From Actinomycetota bacterium (GTDB lineage Bacteria; Actinomycetota; Actinomycetes; Nanopelagicales; Nanopelagicaceae): a DNA stretch of 7,777 nucleotides. Position numbers and translations under genes: made by a program. The stretch lies in assembly GCA_009698295.1 (NCBI GenBank), contig WLQO01000053.1, positions 1-7,777 of the forward strand, read 5' to 3'. This document shows positions 1 through 5,533 of this stretch, piece by piece; the stretch's first letter is position 1; every line of letters starts with the position of its first letter. The notes under the pieces were generated by a model. The model did not search any database. It saw only the letters and a program-made list of their open reading frames with translations, and was not told the DNA's origin.

Positions 1-564
1 ATTTCAGGTGGTCGAGTCATAGTTCGCCCTGACGAACGCGCTACTTTCCCATCGCATCAGAATGTGATCGCCGGAAACGTCATTGGTTACGGTGCAACAT
101 CAGGTGAGATATTTATCCGCGGACTGGTGGGAGAAAGATTCTGCGTCCGCAATTCTGGAGCAACCGCCGTTGTAGAAGGCGTTGGCGATCATGGATGTGA
201 ATATATGACAGGCGGAACAGTCGTCGTATTAGGCAGTACGGGCCGCAACTTTGCAGCTGGCATGTCCGGTGGTCGCGCATTCATACTTGATTTAAATCCA
301 GCACAAGTAAATACCGAGATGGTTGATATCTTGGCAGTTCCTGAAGATCAAAAAGAGAGTCTTAAATCTATAGTCTCAGATTTCCATACCGAGACAGGTT
401 CGCAAATTGCTGCGGAACTTCTTAAGGATTGGAGCGCTGCTATAACTCGCATCTCCTTAATCATGCCGCGCGATTATGCACGTGTCCTCGCTGCAATTGA
501 ACGCGCGACAAAAGATGGTCTTCCAATTGATCAATACGTGATGGAGGTTGCAGCAAATGGCTGA
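1..564 (+). CDS. gltB: Glutamate synthase (NADPH) large subunit, C-terminal fragment
   Basis: Partial gene: the reading frame is open from base 1 and ends at TGA 562-564, giving the last 187 residues of a protein that is normally about 1500 residues long. The fragment falls in the GXGXG (beta-helix) C-terminal domain of the glutamate synthase large subunit: glycine-spaced segments such as NVIGYGATSGE (fragment residues 26-36), GVGDHGCEYMTGG and GRNFAAGMSGG are visible. By family knowledge, the full protein takes the amide group from glutamine at an N-terminal amidotransferase domain and channels ammonia to an FMN/3Fe-4S synthase site that aminates 2-oxoglutarate. Those domains lie outside the window. 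The stop overlaps the gltD start by 8 nt, so the two subunits are probably translationally coupled. A GTG at 64 is internal and is not a start. Confidence 0.95.
   Translation: MSGGRVIVRPDERATFPSHQNVIAGNVIGYGATSGEIFIRGLVGERFCVRNSGATAVVEGVGDHGCEYMTGGTVVVLGSTGRNFAAGMSGGRAFILDLNPAQVNTEMVDILAVPEDQKESLKSIVSDFHTETGSQIAAELLKDWSAAITRISLIMPRDYARVLAAIERATKDGLPIDQYVMEVAANG
543..547 (+). promoter_or_regulatory. Ribosome binding site that sets the gltD start
   Basis: GGAGG lies inside the end of gltB, 9 nt before the ATG at 557. It is too close to the in-frame TTG at 548 to serve that codon, so it supports 557 as the gltD start. Confidence 0.75.
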
Positions 565-2011
565 TCCAAAGGGATTTTTAACTACGCCACGCGAGATGCC
601 GAAGCGCCGTCCAGTAGATGTGCGCATCCTAGATTGGCATGAAGTTTATGAACCACAGAGTATGGAGCACCTGCAAAAGCAAGCAGGGCGTTGTATGGAT
701 TGCGGCATACCTTTCTGCCACGAGGGATGCCCACTCGGAAACTTAATTCCTGAGTGGAATGATTTGATGTGGCGTGGCGATAAAGATGAAGCGATTGCTC
801 GACTTCATGCCACAAATAATTTTCCAGAATTCACTGGTCGCTTATGTCCAGCGCCATGCGAAACAGCATGCGTAGTCGGAATCAACGCAGATGCAGTAAC
901 TATCAAGCAGGTAGAACTGCGCACAATTGAAGAAGCTTTCGGTGCCGGAAATGTGAAACCGACTCCGCCTGATCGTTTGACCGGTAAGACCGTGGCAGTT
1001 ATTGGTTCCGGTCCCGCGGGATTGGCAGCTGCGCAGCAGTTAACCCGTGCTGGACATACCGTGGCGGTTTTTGAACGCGCCGATAAAATTGGTGGACTGC
1101 TGCGCTACGGAATTCCAGAATTCAAAATGGAGAAGAGCGTGCTGGATCGCCGACTCAACCAGATGGAGAAAGAGGGAACACGTTTTCGTCCGGGTGTAAA
1201 TGTTGGTGTTGAAGTAACCGGCGCAGACCTGCGCAGAAAGTATGACGCAATCGTTCTTGCAGTCGGTGCAACCCAATGGCGCGATCTTCCAATCAAGGGA
1301 CGTGAGAATAAAGGTATTTACCAAGCGATGGAGTTTCTGCCTTGGGGCAATAAGCAAGCTCTCGGTGAAATTACCAATCCAGATATAAATGTCGCTGGCA
1401 AACATGTTGTTATTTTGGGTGGGGGAGACACTGGAGCAGATTGTCTTGGTACTTCTGTTCGCCAAGGCGCTGCGAGCGTTACTCAATTAGAAATCATGCC
1501 GCGACCATCTGAAGAACGTCCGAGCGGGCAACCATGGCCTACTTACCCAATGATCTATCGAGTCTCTTCTGCACATGAAGAGCTAGATAATCGCGTCTTC
1601 GCTGTGAGTACTGAAGAATTTATTGGTGACGGCCACGGAAATCTCAAAGCGTTAAAGATTGTTGAAACAAAATTTGCTAATGGAAAGTTCGAACCAGTCC
1701 CTGGTACAGAGAAAGAAATTCCGGCTGATTTCGTTTTCTTAGCAATGGGCTTCACTGGTCCTGAAAAATCGGAGATTCTTACCCAACTAGAAGTAGATTT
1801 TGATGATCGCGGAAATATCAAACGCGATGAGAATTATCAGAGCAGCGTTGAAGGAATATTCGTCGCTGGCGATGCTGGTCGCGGTCAGTCTCTAATTGTT
1901 TGGGCGATCGCTGAAGGCCGCAGCGCAGCGGCTGGAGTCGATAAATACCTCGAAGGCGAAACCCAATTACCTGCACCAATTGAGCCAACTGACCGCTCAT
2001 TAATGGTTTAA
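557..2011 (+). CDS. gltD: Glutamate synthase (NADPH) small subunit
   Basis: A complete 484-residue protein, the usual length for GltD. It supplies electrons from NADPH, through FAD and two 4Fe-4S clusters, to the large subunit for glutamate synthesis in the cytoplasm. Visible in order: an N-terminal cysteine-rich domain with C46, C49, C54, C58 and a second set C97, C101, C105 for the iron-sulfur clusters; an FAD-binding Rossmann motif GSGPAG (150-155) followed by the E173/GG(179-180)LLRYGIP segment; a second dinucleotide motif GGGDTG (288-293) for NADPH; and a C-terminal FAD-contacting GIFVAGDA (433-440). The ATG at 557 is preferred over the TTG at 548 because of the GGAGG at 543-547. The overlap with gltB and the 9-nt gap to pyk suggest gltB-gltD-pyk are cotranscribed. 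Related oxidoreductase subunits (e.g. PreT, NfnL) share this fold, but the adjacent gltB settles the identity. Confidence 0.96.
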   Translation: MADPKGFLTTPREMPKRRPVDVRILDWHEVYEPQSMEHLQKQAGRCMDCGIPFCHEGCPLGNLIPEWNDLMWRGDKDEAIARLHATNNFPEFTGRLCPAPCETACVVGINADAVTIKQVELRTIEEAFGAGNVKPTPPDRLTGKTVAVIGSGPAGLAAAQQLTRAGHTVAVFERADKIGGLLRYGIPEFKMEKSVLDRRLNQMEKEGTRFRPGVNVGVEVTGADLRRKYDAIVLAVGATQWRDLPIKGRENKGIYQAMEFLPWGNKQALGEITNPDINVAGKHVVILGGGDTGADCLGTSVRQGAASVTQLEIMPRPSEERPSGQPWPTYPMIYRVSSAHEELDNRVFAVSTEEFIGDGHGNLKALKIVETKFANGKFEPVPGTEKEIPADFVFLAMGFTGPEKSEILTQLEVDFDDRGNIKRDENYQSSVEGIFVAGDAGRGQSLIVWAIAEGRSAAAGVDKYLEGETQLPAPIEPTDRSLMV

Positions 2012-2020
2012 GGTAGCCAC

Positions 2021-3460
2021 ATGCGTCGCGCGAAAATTGTTTGCACAATGGGTCCAGCAGTCGAATCTCCCGAGAAAGTTCGTGAGCTAATTGCCGCTGG
2101 AATGAATATGGCCCGTCTCAATCTTTCACACGGTGGTTATCCAGAACATCAAGCGCGACTAGATCAAGTTCGCCTGGCGGCGAAAGAAGCTGGCGTACCA
2201 GTTGCAATTTTAGTTGACCTACAAGGTCCGAAGATTCGCTTAGCGCGTTTTAAAGCTGGTCCACATGATCTCGCGCGCGGAGACATCTTCACGATTACTA
2301 CTGATGATGTTGAAGGTACAAAGGAACGCGTTGGTACGACCTACAAGGGTCTTCCAGGAGATTGCAAACCTGGCGATCGCATCTTGATTGATGACGGAAA
2401 AGTTACCGTTGAGGTCACAGAGGTTAAGGGCAATGATGTTGTCACGAAGGTCATCGAACCTGGAGCCGTCAGCAACAATAAGGGCATTAACTTGCCAGGC
2501 GTCGCAGTTTCAGTTCCAGCGCTCTCTGAAAAGGATATGGATGATTTGCGCTGGGGCTTAAACGCTGGCGCGGATTTCATTGCCCTCTCATTCGTCCGTA
2601 GCGCAGAAGATATTGTTGATGTCCATCGCATCATGGATGAAGTTGGAATTCGTATCCCAGTAATCGCGAAGATTGAAAAACCTCAAGCGGTTGAGAATTT
2701 GCAAGAGATCGTAAATGCCTTTGATGGCATCATGGTGGCGCGCGGTGACCTCGGCGTTGAACTCCCAATAGAAGAGGTACCACTGGTACAAAAGCATTGC
2801 ATCGAGCTGGCCCGCGAAGCAGCCAAACCAGTGATTGTGGCAACCCAAATGTTGGATTCAATGATCACAAATTCCCGTCCAACCCGCGCTGAAGCCACTG
2901 ACTGCGCAAATGCTGTTTTAGATGGCGCTGATGCTTTGATGTTATCGGGCGAAACTTCAGTTGGAGATTTTGCAATAGAAGCGGTTCAAACTATGGCGCG
3001 CATTATTAGCCATACCGAACAAGGCGGAATGGAGATGATCCGCCCAATGAGATCTGCTCCAAAGACTAAAGGTGGCGCTATTACTAAAGCTGCTACCGAA
3101 GTTGGCGCAATTGTCGGTGCTAAATACTTGGTTACCTTCACTCAATCTGGCGACTCAGCGCGACGCACTGCACGTTTGCGTTCACCAATTCCAATCTTGG
3201 CGTTTACGCCAGAAGTTGGAACTTATAACCGAATGGCCCTTGATTGGGGAGTGGAGCCAGAGTTAACTCCGATGGTGAAGCACACCGATGAGATGGTGAT
3301 GCAGGCCGATACCTTGTTATTGAATTCTAAACGCTGCAAAGAAGGCGAGTTAGTTGTTATCGTCGCTGGCTCACCTCCTGGAATTCCAGGCTCAACCAAT
3401 GCGATGCGTGTGCATCGCGTGGGTGATGCAGTGGGTGGCGCTGCTCCTGCTTACCGTTAA
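2021..3460 (+). CDS. pyk: Pyruvate kinase
   Basis: 479 residues, full length for a bacterial pyruvate kinase. It transfers phosphate from phosphoenolpyruvate to ADP, the last step of glycolysis. Visible: N-terminal RAKIVCTMGP; substrate/nucleotide site ARLNLSHG (31-38, R32); DLQGPKIRL (66-74); the B domain roughly 75-160; catalytic IAKIEK (215-220, K217 and metal ligand E219); RGDLG (241-245, metal ligand D243); ATQMLDS (274-280, T275); and GADALMLSGETSVG (302-315). The C-terminal alpha/beta domain runs from about 345 to the end. At the positions known to track cation use (rabbit 113, 114, 117, 120) it has Leu, Gln, Lys and Leu, the pattern of K+-independent enzymes. AAGG at 2010-2013, overlapping the gltD stop, is the ribosome binding site 7 nt before ATG. 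No terminator is seen in the 13 nt between this gene and the tRNA. Confidence 0.97.
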   Translation: MRRAKIVCTMGPAVESPEKVRELIAAGMNMARLNLSHGGYPEHQARLDQVRLAAKEAGVPVAILVDLQGPKIRLARFKAGPHDLARGDIFTITTDDVEGTKERVGTTYKGLPGDCKPGDRILIDDGKVTVEVTEVKGNDVVTKVIEPGAVSNNKGINLPGVAVSVPALSEKDMDDLRWGLNAGADFIALSFVRSAEDIVDVHRIMDEVGIRIPVIAKIEKPQAVENLQEIVNAFDGIMVARGDLGVELPIEEVPLVQKHCIELAREAAKPVIVATQMLDSMITNSRPTRAEATDCANAVLDGADALMLSGETSVGDFAIEAVQTMARIISHTEQGGMEMIRPMRSAPKTKGGAITKAATEVGAIVGAKYLVTFTQSGDSARRTARLRSPIPILAFTPEVGTYNRMALDWGVEPELTPMVKHTDEMVMQADTLLLNSKRCKEGELVVIVAGSPPGIPGSTNAMRVHRVGDAVGGAAPAYR

Positions 3461-3473
3461 GATTTGCCTGCGA

Positions 3474-3546
3474 GCCTCGGTACTCCAACGGTAGAGAGGG
3501 CAGTCTCAAACACTGCATAGTGTCGGTTCGAATCCGACTCGAGGCA
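3474..3546 (+). tRNA. tRNA-Leu-like, anticodon CAA, with short variable loop
   Basis: The 73 nt fold as a cloverleaf. Acceptor stem GCCTCGG (3474-3480) pairs with TCGAGGC (3539-3545), with one G-T wobble. T8 and A9 precede a weak D arm (CTC pairing with GAG; loop contains GG). The anticodon stem GCAGT (3500 region) pairs perfectly with ACTGC, enclosing loop CTCAAAC with T33, anticodon CAA and A37. The variable loop is only ATAGT (5 nt). The T arm is GTCGG-TTCGAAT-CCGAC, and A is the discriminator base. A15 and T48 can make the expected Levitt-type pair. CCA is not encoded. CAA reads the leucine codon UUG, but normal bacterial tRNA-Leu carries a long variable arm, which is absent here, so the aminoacylation identity is uncertain. 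It lies 13 nt after pyk and 1 nt before the next start codon. Confidence 0.9.
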
Positions 3547-3547
3547 C

Positions 3548-4150
3548 ATGGATACAACCCCTAACGCTGCTGCATCACGGATCAGAATTCTGGTTGCCGA
3601 AGATGAGGCGCTGATCCGTATGGATCTCGTTGAGATGTTGGGTGAAGCAGGTTATGAAGTTGTCGCTGAAGCATCCGATGGTGAGCAAGCAATTGAATTA
3701 GCAAAGTTACATAAACCAGATTTAGCAATCCTTGATGTAAAGATGCCGATCCTTGATGGAATTTCTGCAGCAGAAAAGATTATTGCTATCGCACCAGTTT
3801 TAATGCTGACCGCTTTTTCGCAACGCGAACTTGTCGAACGCGCGCGCGATGCCGGCGTCATGGCTTATGTTGTAAAACCATTTTCAATTGGAGATCTTGT
3901 TCCGGCAATTGAAATTGCAATCAGTAGGCATTTGCAGATGCGAACACTTGCTGATGAAGTTGCCGATCTGCACGAACGTTTAGAGACAAGAAAGCTAATC
4001 GATCGTGCAAAAGGAATATTGATGCAAGCGTTAAATCTCGCTGAACCAGAAGCGTTCTCTTGGATTCAGCGAGCCGCTATGGACCGTCGGCTAACGATGA
4101 AGGAGGTGGCCCAAGCGGTCATCTCCCCAGATGCCGTTCCTGGGCGATAG
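3548..4150 (+). CDS. pdtaR: ANTAR-domain response regulator (PdtaR type)
   Basis: A 200-residue cytoplasmic two-component regulator. The receiver domain spans about 12-125, with acidic pair E18/D19, phosphoacceptor D63 in ILDVKMP, T88 in MLTAF and K110-P111. An amphipathic linker helix (about 130-150) leads to a C-terminal ANTAR domain (about 137-193) containing LIDRAKGILM (150-159) and the conserved helical end MKEVAQAVI. ANTAR proteins are known to bind paired hairpins in nascent RNA and block termination, and PdtaR of mycobacteria is phosphorylated by the sensor kinase PdtaS. No kinase gene is in this window. The start is well fixed: the frame has a stop at 3518-3520 and no other start before the receiver core. 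There is no normal ribosome binding site, since the upstream bases are the tRNA acceptor (GAGG at 3541-3544, only 3 nt from ATG). Cotranscription with the tRNA is likely. Confidence 0.93.
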   Translation: MDTTPNAAASRIRILVAEDEALIRMDLVEMLGEAGYEVVAEASDGEQAIELAKLHKPDLAILDVKMPILDGISAAEKIIAIAPVLMLTAFSQRELVERARDAGVMAYVVKPFSIGDLVPAIEIAISRHLQMRTLADEVADLHERLETRKLIDRAKGILMQALNLAEPEAFSWIQRAAMDRRLTMKEVAQAVISPDAVPGR

Positions 4151-4154
4151 CCCA
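4141..4154 (+). terminator. Weak hairpin overlapping the pdtaR stop, possible terminator
   Basis: TGGGC and GCCCA form a 5-bp stem around GATA, followed by TTTCTC. The stem is short and the U-run poor, so at most partial termination is expected. Confidence 0.25.
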
Positions 4155-4196
4155 TTTCTCACACGAGAACGTAACCAAACCTTAATAAATCCACGC

Positions 4197-4211
4197 TCAA
4201 CCAGAGGTTGA
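4197..4211. repeat. Inverted repeat TCAACC-N3-GGTTGA overlapping the livK -35
   Basis: A perfect 6-bp inverted repeat with a 3-base centre (AGA). Its right arm shares bases 4208-4211 with the candidate -35 box TTGATA, the position expected of an operator. It could also be a small RNA hairpin in read-through transcripts from pdtaR, but no U-run follows. Function is inferred. Confidence 0.4.
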
Positions 4212-4236
4212 TAGATCCTGCCACCGCCTTTAGACT
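4208..4236 (+). promoter_or_regulatory. Candidate sigma70-type promoter of livK
   Basis: TTGATA (4208-4213, 5 of 6 matches to the -35 consensus), an exact 17-nt spacer, then TAGACT (4231-4236, 4 of 6 to TATAAT). Transcription would start near 4241-4244, giving a leader of about 45 nt before the livK ATG. This is the best promoter-like pair seen in the intergenic region. Confidence 0.6.
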
Positions 4237-4240
4237 TTCA

Positions 4241-4282
4241 GCCTCCCTGTCCCGGGACACATGCAATAAAAAACAGGAAGGC
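4241..4282 (+). promoter_or_regulatory. livK leader stem that can hide the ribosome binding site
   Basis: GCCTCCCTGT (4241-4250) is complementary to ACAGGAAGGC (4273-4282) at 9 of 10 positions, the exception being C4245 opposite A4278, with a 22-nt loop between. The right arm contains the livK Shine-Dalgarno sequence AGGAAGG (4275-4281), 6 nt before the ATG. The left arm begins at about the predicted 5' end of the mRNA, so folding would block ribosome access. The palindrome at 4248-4259 overlaps the left arm and could form a small competing hairpin. Only the complementarity is seen; a regulatory switch is inference. Confidence 0.45.
4248..4259. repeat. 12-bp perfect palindrome TGTCCCGGGACA after the livK promoter
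   Basis: A perfect palindrome starting 11 bp after the -10 box, centred close to +10 of the predicted transcript. Such placement fits a repressor site, although it may simply be part of the leader structure described at 4241-4282. Confidence 0.4.
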
Positions 4283-4287
4283 AATAC

Positions 4288-5436
4288 ATGAACAAGAAGA
4301 TCAAAGCTTCTGCTGCGATCGTTGCCGCATTCGCGCTTTCATTTGGCGCATTTGCAACAACATCTGCATCAGCTGCAACAACAGTAAAGATCGCTTACCA
4401 AGGTCCACTAACTGGTCCTGAAGCGCAGACAGGTACAGATTCAATCCGTGGCGTTAAGCTTGCACTCAAGCTTTACAACGCAACAAATCCGGCCGTAAAA
4501 GTTGAACTATTTAACGGTGGAGACGACCAGGGCGATGACGCACAGGGCGGAACAGTTGGAGCCGGTATTGCAGCAGATGATGCCGTAATCGGAGTTCTTA
4601 CTGCTTACTCAGGTCCAACAATTGCAGCACTTCCAAGCTACAAGGCAAAGGGAATTGCAATCGTTTCACCTTCAGCAACCCGTGCATGCCTAACTGATCC
4701 AACAAATGCTTGCTACGGTGCACCTGTATTCCACCGCATCGTTTCAAACGATGATCTACAAGGACCAGCTCTTGCTCGCGTAGCGACAAATGGAGTTAAG
4801 GATCCAACAGTATTCATCGTTGATGATCAATCTTCATACTCAGTTGGTCTTACAGCTGCTGTTAAGAAGGCTCTAGGAACTGCATACGAAGCTGGCGATT
4901 CTGCTGCTAAGGGTGCTGTTTCAGATTTCTCAGCAACAATTGCAAAGATCAAGCAGACAAAGTCAAACGTAGTTATCTACACCGGTTACTATGCAGATGG
5001 CGCTAAATTCCTTAAGCAACTTCGCGACAAGGGATACAAGGGCGTTTACGCTGCAGGCGACGGAGTTCTTAACTCACAGTTCCCTAAGCTAGCTGGCAAG
5101 AAGCAATCAGAAGGTGCACGTTTGACAGCACCAACAGTTCCTCTAGATGTAGCATCACCAAAGATTTACGCTGCATTCAAGAAGGAATTCAAAGCTGAGC
5201 CAGGCGTTTATTCAACTGAGTCATTTGACGCTACAAATATCTTCCTCCAGGCCATCAAGGCTGGAAAGACAACCCGTGCAGATATGCTTGCCTACTTGAA
5301 TTCATCTTCATTTAGCTACAAGAACACTGCCGGAATCACAATCAAGTTCCAGGCATCAGGCGATCTATCAGGCTCAGGCTTGATGAACCAGTTCGTTGTG
5401 AAGTCAGGAACAATCAAGCTCAACGGCAAGGCGTAA
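4288..5436 (+). CDS. livK: Branched-chain amino acid ABC transporter substrate-binding protein
   Basis: A 382-residue secreted binding protein of the Leu/Ile/Val (Peripla_BP_6, type I) family that delivers amino acids to LivH/LivM. A Sec signal peptide is clear: MNKKIK, a hydrophobic core to about 23, and probable cleavage after ASA at 27-29. There is no lipobox cysteine. The mature domain begins VKIAYQGPLTGPEAQTG. Likely ligand-site segments, by comparison with E. coli LivJ/LivK, are AYSGPT (106-111), SPSATR (127-132), Y184 and D258 (where E. coli has Glu). The only two cysteines, C134 and C142, could form a disulfide. AGGAAGG at 4275-4281 is a strong ribosome binding site. Lysine codons are 30 AAG to 4 AAA, more biased than in the neighbouring regulator gene (5 to 3), consistent with high expression. 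The exact ligand cannot be told: leucine/isoleucine/valine is likely, but amides or short peptides and urea are transported by relatives. Confidence 0.92.
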   Translation: MNKKIKASAAIVAAFALSFGAFATTSASAATTVKIAYQGPLTGPEAQTGTDSIRGVKLALKLYNATNPAVKVELFNGGDDQGDDAQGGTVGAGIAADDAVIGVLTAYSGPTIAALPSYKAKGIAIVSPSATRACLTDPTNACYGAPVFHRIVSNDDLQGPALARVATNGVKDPTVFIVDDQSSYSVGLTAAVKKALGTAYEAGDSAAKGAVSDFSATIAKIKQTKSNVVIYTGYYADGAKFLKQLRDKGYKGVYAAGDGVLNSQFPKLAGKKQSEGARLTAPTVPLDVASPKIYAAFKKEFKAEPGVYSTESFDATNIFLQAIKAGKTTRADMLAYLNSSSFSYKNTAGITIKFQASGDLSGSGLMNQFVVKSGTIKLNGKA

Positions 5437-5443
5437 TTAAGTA

Positions 5444-5491
5444 AAAATTCTTGGCCCTGGTCTTCGGATCAGGGCCAAGAATTTTCTTTTT
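5444..5491 (+). terminator. Strong intrinsic terminator between livK and livH
   Basis: Bases 5444-5462 pair with 5467-5485 in a 19-bp hairpin (one G-T wobble) closed by a C(UUCG)G tetraloop, one of the most stable RNA loops. It is followed by a T-rich run (TTTTCTTTTT, 5482-5491), and A-rich bases on the 5' side make it partly bidirectional. It should end most livK transcripts, protect their 3' end and leave read-through for livH onward. Confidence 0.9.
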
Positions 5492-5533
5492 CTGGTGTAT
5501 TTTACGTGCAAGATTTAAGTTAAAGGAGACCAA

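Noticed and set aside
548..556. In-frame TTG at 548 as the gltD start
   Set aside because: GGAGG at 543-547 directly abuts it, leaving no spacing, whereas the ATG at 557 is correctly spaced and gives a normal N-terminus.
1040..1486. A 148-codon open frame on the minus strand inside gltD
   Set aside because: It lies wholly antisense to a well-supported gene, has no recognisable domain and no ribosome binding or promoter signal; a coding shadow is the simplest reading.
3458..3463. TAAGAT as a -10 box for a tRNA-specific promoter, ending 10 nt before the tRNA
   Set aside because: It is well placed, but no acceptable -35 lies about 17 nt upstream and it overlaps the pyk stop codon; too weak to list as a promoter, though a start there would affect the tRNA findings.
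4141..4211. Paired hairpins after pdtaR as an ANTAR target (dual hexaloop) site
   Set aside because: The two hairpins have a GATA tetraloop and an AGA triloop. Neither forms a six-base loop with A at position 1 and G at position 4, which known ANTAR targets need. The CCCGGG loop of the downstream palindrome also lacks A at position 1.
4261..4269. A two-codon upstream open frame (ATG CAA TAA) in the livK leader
   Set aside because: It has no Shine-Dalgarno sequence and such tiny frames arise often by chance; it does lie in the loop of the proposed leader stem, so it is only recorded.
5498..5503. TATTTT as a -10 box for a separate livH promoter
   Set aside because: Only 4 of 6 matches, and the bases at the matching -35 distance fall inside the terminator stem with no resemblance to TTGACA.
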